NCBI GenBank assembly: GCA_903895855.1
Contig: CAITVN010000130.1
Location: 1-63,473 of the forward strand
Source: Oligoflexia bacterium
GTDB lineage: Bacteria > Bdellovibrionota > UBA1018
DNA: 63,473 nt
Direction: 5' to 3'
Under the pieces are notes generated by a model that was not told the DNA's origin, did no database searches, and saw only the letters and a list, made by a program, of their open reading frames with translations. Position 1 is the first letter of the stretch, and each line of letters starts with the position of its first letter. The translations under genes and the position numbers were made by a program. This document shows, one piece after another, positions 60,053-63,473 of the stretch.

Positions 60053-60553
60053 ATGGCGATTATTCAGAGTTGCTTTGGGCGGTTGGTCAATCATAGCGCG
60101 GTTATTGTTGGGATGGTCGCAATTTTTGTTTCGGCTGACTCACAAGCGAGAATGCATTGGCGATTCGATGGATTATCAGCCGCACAGAGTGTGATGATAC
60201 CTACCGTGCAATTTAACATTGGGCCGAAGATGGAATTGGGCCCCACTTATTCAAAGTACCTGTCGGGTTCTGGGTTAGTGGCGAGTGGTTACGGTATTCG
60301 TTACGACTGGGCGCCTGCTAATATTTTTGCATCGAGCCTCACCTTGGGCGCCGAGATGCAGATGATTTCAAATGCGACGGTTTCTGTGACGTTGTTTTCA
60401 GGTAACGTCGATTACCAGTGGTTCATCAATACTCATTTAAATGTCGCTTTCGGATTTAAAGCCATCTACACCAAGTTCGGTTCGAGCAGTTCAGTGGCGA
60501 TACCGGCTGGTTTTTCGCCAGGGTTTGAAACGGTCATTGGGTTTGTGTTTTGA
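60053..60553 (+). CDS. Small envelope beta-barrel-like protein
   Basis: A 166-residue protein. GGGGGAA precedes ATG 60053, which opens a signal peptide (HSAVIVGMVAIFVSADSQA). The mature part has alternating strands with Gly and aromatic residues (IGPKMELGPTYSKYL, YGIRYDWAPANIF, LNVAFGFKAIYTKFG) and ends ETVIGFVF, as outer-membrane barrels do. It is unrecognised. It overlaps the MNT gene by four bases (ATGA). Confidence 0.62.
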   Translation: MAIIQSCFGRLVNHSAVIVGMVAIFVSADSQARMHWRFDGLSAAQSVMIPTVQFNIGPKMELGPTYSKYLSGSGLVASGYGIRYDWAPANIFASSLTLGAEMQMISNATVSVTLFSGNVDYQWFINTHLNVAFGFKAIYTKFGSSSSVAIPAGFSPGFETVIGFVF

Positions 60554-60888
60554 TGACTCGTTCACCTTTGTTAGAAAGTGATCAAGCCTTGAGGCAGATT
60601 GTCGATCGCCTGATTCCAGTGTTTCAGCCAGTGAAAATTTATTTGTTTGGCTCACGTGCACGGGGTGACAGCGGGCCAGACAGTGATTATGACATCATGA
60701 TGCTCATTAACAAGGCTGATCTACCAAAATATAAATTGGCTCAGCAGGCCCAGCGGGCACTTTGGGGGTTAGTGGTTGGAGCAGACGTTCTTGTATTAAC
60801 GCTGGGTGAATTTGAAGAGGCTTCAACCGTCGTTTGCTCTCTTTCGTCGACAGTGCTCAGAGAAGGAAAAGAGCTTTATGCTGCCTGA
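60550..60888 (+). CDS. MNT-type minimal nucleotidyltransferase
   Basis: A 112-residue nucleotidyltransferase domain. KIYLFGSRARGDSGPDSDYDIMMLI carries the GSRARG and DSDYD motifs with both metal aspartates. A third acidic residue lies in VVGADVLVLTLGEF. MNT proteins usually form toxin-antitoxin pairs with a HEPN ribonuclease encoded just downstream. Here the downstream frame starts in overlap but ends after about 23 residues, so the antitoxin-like half stands alone. It overlaps the preceding envelope gene by four bases, an unusual neighbour. Confidence 0.85.
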   Translation: MMTRSPLLESDQALRQIVDRLIPVFQPVKIYLFGSRARGDSGPDSDYDIMMLINKADLPKYKLAQQAQRALWGLVVGADVLVLTLGEFEEASTVVCSLSSTVLREGKELYAA

Positions 60889-60949
60889 GCCTAAACAGGT
60901 ATTCAAGGAGATCGTTTCTAAAGTTCTGGCTGAGGTTAGGCCTATATAA
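60878..60949 (+). pseudogene. Truncated frame after MNT, likely HEPN remnant
   Basis: ATG 60878 lies 10 bases inside the 3' end of the MNT gene, in the overlap arrangement typical of MNT-HEPN pairs. It reads MLPEPKQVFKEIVSKVLAEV and then three residues to TAA at 60947-60949. A HEPN domain needs over 100 residues with an RxxxxH motif, and none is found in any downstream frame. It may be a decayed partner or chance. Confidence 0.4.
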
Positions 60950-60987
60950 AGCAAAGATAGCTTTGCCTACTTGTAAAAGTATATAGG
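60941..60987. repeat. Nested inverted repeat after the truncated frame
   Basis: Outer arms are CCTATATA (60941-60948) and TATATAGG (60980-60987). An inner pair GCAAAG (60951-60956) and CTTTGC (60961-60966) has a 4-nt loop. It sits exactly at the end of the truncated frame and may be a small insertion, deletion scar or RNA structure. It has no T-run to act as a terminator. Confidence 0.7.
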
Positions 60988-61310
60988 GGGGACCTAGATT
61001 TACAAGGATGCCCCGTACTCACGCCGCCGACAGGTTAAAGGTATTTCTCAAGCTCGACTTCTAAAAGTTCTCACCATGAAAGTGCCGTGACGCCGTTGTC
61101 GAAGAAATAGAATTTCAGTTGTTGCTGTAGCTGTCTTTTTATGCGCGAGCACCTCGTTGCCGAATTATATGATAAATCGGCAACGAGGTGCTCGTCAATG
61201 GTTAAGGTTTGGGGGGAGTGTCATTGCTATTGGGTTTTATACCCAGTCAGTCAGATAGTGGGAATGAGCCTCAGGGTAGCTCGTAATTTCGATTTGGCGC
61301 TTTTGTTGCG
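60988..61310. other. Gene-poor interval holding an orphan palindrome
   Basis: No supported gene is present. An open frame on the plus strand (61141-61548) crosses the palindrome and the end of the GLUG gene and is judged spurious. The notable content is the inverted repeat at 61146-61194. Nothing else was recognised. Confidence 0.6.
61146..61194. repeat. Perfect 18-bp inverted repeat with AT-rich spacer
   Basis: CGAGCACCTCGTTGCCGA (61146-61163) is perfectly complemented at 61177-61194, with a 13-nt spacer ATTATATGATAAA. The spacer contains TATGAT on the plus strand and the consensus TATAAT on the minus strand. Its CTCGTTGCCGA/TCGGCAACGAG core matches the ATPase operator core (CTCTTTGCCGA/TCGGCAAAGAG) at 10 of 11 bases. 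There is no ATPase gene nearby and no T-run for termination. Confidence 0.95.
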
Positions 61311-63332
61311 TCATCGAAGACTTGGATACTCGCCAGCAGTAGGTAACCAGGTAGATGTTAAATCCCAGCCAGCGGCTGAAAATAGGGTCGAATCTTTCAT
61401 CTGTGCTGTCGTTGCGCTGGTGCCGCCTGCCGAATTGTCTGCTATGACGGCGACATCAGAATTCCAAAAACTTGTTGTAATTGTGCCGACGGATGCACCT
61501 GCAAATGGCCCGCTCGAAGCGCCGCCAGTAACAGCGCCTGCGACATAATTTTTTGACATCGTTCCGCCGCCAACCAGTCTGCCAATAAGGCCACCAATGA
61601 ATGAGGTTCCCGTTACGCTAGTTTGTGCGTAAGAGTCAGAAATGGTGTAAGGCCCGAAACCAGCAAATGTATTACCGACTAATCCTCCCACATATGAAGT
61701 GCCACTAATTGAGCCAGTGGCGTATGACTTGGTCACAGTTAGGGTTGAATCTGCGCCACCAAGAATACCACCGACACTCGTTGACGAAACGCTAATGTCA
61801 CCTGAAAAATGAGAACGATCAATGTTGCATCGCCTACCGCAGATGCCGCCCCAGTACATTCCTGAGCCGCTTAGGTTGGCACTAGCAGCTCCCCTTTCGA
61901 TAGTACTTGAATCTCCATAACCAACAATGCCCCCGCCATTTGTTCCGCCGCCGGTGATCGAACCCGTAAAACTGAGATCGTTATAAGTTACTGAGCCAGT
62001 TACGTTGCTCATGATGCCGCCGATGTAGTTGCTAGAGCTAGTTACTTTTGCGGTCGCAGATAAGGTTTGCCTCGTAGATGCGCCAGTGCCTGCATCTTTA
62101 CCGATAAGGCCACCAACATAGCTGGCGCCACTAACGGTACCTTCGAAACTGACTGAAGAAATTGACCCGTTACTTGTCGTGCCGGTGAGGGCGCCGATTG
62201 AATTACTTCCGACGAGTACGCCCGTTAAGGTAATCGAAGAGAATGTGGGATAAGCGGCTGCAATCGAAGTGGCTGAGCCCACGAGTAATGCCGAATACTG
62301 GCCACCAGTGACTGTTGCATTCTTTAGGTTTAGGTTCGATATTGAAAATGCGCCGCCGGCTGCGCCAAACAAGCCGGCATAGTCACCGGCCTGTGAGACA
62401 TAAAGATTTGAAATAGTTTTGTTTGCGCCGTCAAAATGGCCCAACCACCAACTAGTGCTCACCGCTGTACCTCCGATAGGGGACCAATCCAAACAGGCTA
62501 AATCGATATCTTGGGTAAGCTTAAAATACTTCGAACTGTCATTGAGAAAACCTCTCAGGTGACTCAATTCTGCTGCGGTTGAAATTAAGTAAGGATCGCC
62601 GCTGGTGCCGGTGCCACCAGAAAAATCACTTGCCTCCGTTAATGCTGCGACGCTTGAGCAGTAGGTCAGGGTAAACGACGTTGATGAGCTAACACCATTT
62701 GCCCCGGTCGCAGTGATCGTAATGACATTAGTTTGGCTGCTAAGTGTAGAAATCACCAGAACCCAGGTGCCATCAGAACAGTCACTATCTGAGAACGTAC
62801 CGACATTTGAACTGATTGAGGTAACCGTTGACTCGCAAGTACCAGATACGGTTTGTGAGCCGGTGGTCACTGAGTGGCTTACTCCGTAGCCGGGGGAAGT
62901 TATTCGAAGGCTTGGGGCTGAGCCTTGGGTTATTGTTAGTGAGTCTGAAACAGACACTCCCGCTCTATTTGTCGCAGAGATTTCAAATGCGTTGGCTCCG
63001 GCTGAAAGCGTAAGTGAATTCAATGCCCAGGTGCCGTCAGAACAGTCTTCGTCAGAAAAACTAAGACTTGTGGTACCGACGCGAGCACTCAAGTTCACCG
63101 CATTCGTACTACATATGCCACTGATTATCTGAGATTGTGTTGCTGTAGCGAAATTAGCACCATCATTAGGTGAAGTAATTGATAAACTAGCTACTGGCTC
63201 AGGCGAAGGCTCATTATCAGGCGCGCTTGATAGAAGACTTGTGAAGACGCCTCGCCCACAGCCAGCGAGGGTAATTGTAAGTGAAAGGCCAATCAAAATT
63301 TGCAACTGACTTATCGATTTTTTGATAACCAT
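61311..63332 (-). CDS. Secreted lipoprotein with Ig-like and GLUG repeats
   Basis: A 673-residue lipoprotein. The signal peptide ends TLAGC (lipobox LAGC). Two related Ig-like modules follow (about 50-135 and 136-220), each with a CSDGTW motif and paired cysteines. The C-terminal two thirds contain repeated GLUG-type motifs (YAGLFGAAGG, GALTGTTSNG, VGGLIGKDAG, GGIMSNVTG, GGIVGYGDSS, VGGILGGADS, VGGLVGNTFAG, IGGLIGRLVG), expected to make a parallel beta-helix. It is probably a surface adhesin. The start at 63332 has GAGG very close (3 nt); TTG 63341 is an alternative. Confidence 0.88.
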   Translation of the reverse strand: MVIKKSISQLQILIGLSLTITLAGCGRGVFTSLLSSAPDNEPSPEPVASLSITSPNDGANFATATQSQIISGICSTNAVNLSARVGTTSLSFSDEDCSDGTWALNSLTLSAGANAFEISATNRAGVSVSDSLTITQGSAPSLRITSPGYGVSHSVTTGSQTVSGTCESTVTSISSNVGTFSDSDCSDGTWVLVISTLSSQTNVITITATGANGVSSSTSFTLTYCSSVAALTEASDFSGGTGTSGDPYLISTAAELSHLRGFLNDSSKYFKLTQDIDLACLDWSPIGGTAVSTSWWLGHFDGANKTISNLYVSQAGDYAGLFGAAGGAFSISNLNLKNATVTGGQYSALLVGSATSIAAAYPTFSSITLTGVLVGSNSIGALTGTTSNGSISSVSFEGTVSGASYVGGLIGKDAGTGASTRQTLSATAKVTSSSNYIGGIMSNVTGSVTYNDLSFTGSITGGGTNGGGIVGYGDSSTIERGAASANLSGSGMYWGGICGRRCNIDRSHFSGDISVSSTSVGGILGGADSTLTVTKSYATGSISGTSYVGGLVGNTFAGFGPYTISDSYAQTSVTGTSFIGGLIGRLVGGGTMSKNYVAGAVTGGASSGPFAGASVGTITTSFWNSDVAVIADNSAGGTSATTAQMKDSTLFSAAGWDLTSTWLPTAGEYPSLR

Positions 63333-63365
63333 TAGCCTCAACGCGGCAATACCAGGGGTAGTTTT

Positions 63366-63470
63366 ATAGAGTCACTCACCCTCAAATGACCCCGTACTTC
63401 GTGTACTCGCGCGCGGGAACGGCGCATCCAGCGCCCGCGCGAGGGTCATTGTGAGCTTGAGTGACTCTAT
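63366..63470. repeat. 105-nt nested palindromic element
   Basis: Outer arms ATAGAGTCACTCA (63366-63378) and TGAGTGACTCTAT (63458-63470) are perfectly complementary (13 bp). Inside, CTCA-AATGACCC (63381-63392) pairs with GGGTCATT-G-TGAG (63443-63455), and CGCGCGGG (63410-63417) with CCCGCGCG (63434-63441). A small GTAC hairpin (63394-63406) branches from the left side. The overall shape is a long, branched cruciform or RNA hairpin. It lies upstream of the GLUG gene; function is unknown. Confidence 0.9.
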
Positions 63471-63473
63471 TAA

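Noticed and set aside
61146-61194. Terminator of the GLUG gene
   Set aside because: The hairpin has no T-run on either side and lies more than 110 bp past the stop codon.
61141-61548. 135-residue plus-strand frame
   Set aside because: It begins in the orphan palindrome and runs antisense into the GLUG gene; composition and lack of a ribosome site argue against it.

Overview
The window looks like chromosomal DNA of a Bdellovibrio-like bacterium (phylum Bdellovibrionota), probably a MAG or draft genome. This placement is inferred from gene content: MotA/MotB, an HNH protein with a helical N-terminal domain, many secreted beta-barrel and lipoprotein genes, and extensive nucleoside salvage. No rRNA, tRNA, CRISPR array, prophage or insertion sequence was recognised. 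Coding density is high and short four-base gene overlaps are common.

Layout. 1-4.9 kb: a tandem array, an AAA/DUF4143-type ATPase, a large LamG-like secreted protein and a methyltransferase. 4.9-9.7 kb: a stand-alone CZB zinc protein, then deoC, a full aldehyde dehydrogenase, a half-length aldehyde dehydrogenase and a secreted S51 (cyanophycinase-like) peptidase. 9.8-13.8 kb (minus): an outer-membrane protein, pfkA, gpmI and a small protein. 13.9-15.9 kb (plus): a secreted protein, a truncated haemoglobin and MnmD. 16.0-20.1 kb (minus): the classic rplU-rpmA-obg-nadD-rsfS-rlmH block. 20.1-28.5 kb (minus): deoB, a PfkB kinase, (repeat array + HNH gene), deoA, punA, cdd and a TrzA/AtzA-type amidohydrolase. 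28.8-34.2 kb (plus): a small membrane protein, a very large RNase E/G, and prmA. 34.2-42.3 kb: two divergent envelope proteins, two GT-C-like membrane proteins, the CDP-hexose pair rfbG/rfbF, and an HtrA protease. 42.4-51 kb: an envelope protein coupled to an M48 lipoprotein, then motA-motB-prc and a papain-like secreted protein. 51-60 kb: a DUF234-type ATPase-nuclease with elaborate operator repeats, an OmpA-family protein, periplasmic carbonic anhydrase, ilvE, a PPDK/PEPS regulatory protein, miaA and mutL. 60-63.5 kb: a small envelope protein, a MNT-type nucleotidyltransferase with a truncated downstream partner, two inverted-repeat elements, a GLUG-repeat lipoprotein and a 105-nt palindromic structure at the edge.

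How it works together. Two gene groups about 11 kb apart form one nucleoside-degradation route. Deoxynucleosides are cleaved by PunA and DeoA, cytidine and amino-purines or -pyrimidines are deaminated by Cdd and the amidohydrolase, DeoB isomerises pentose-1-phosphate to pentose-5-phosphate, and DeoC splits deoxyribose-5-phosphate to glyceraldehyde-3-phosphate and acetaldehyde, which the adjacent aldehyde dehydrogenase can oxidise. pfkA and gpmI lie between them. This suits an organism that feeds on nucleic acids of prey or dead cells, but the lifestyle is inferred.

The most unusual signals are non-coding. Two distant tandem arrays share one 17-bp core with different periods (23 bp and 18 bp). 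A CTC-N-TTGCCGA / TCGGCAA-N-GAG inverted-repeat family overlaps a near-consensus promoter of the DUF234 ATPase, and a related perfect 18-bp inverted repeat occurs alone 9 kb away.
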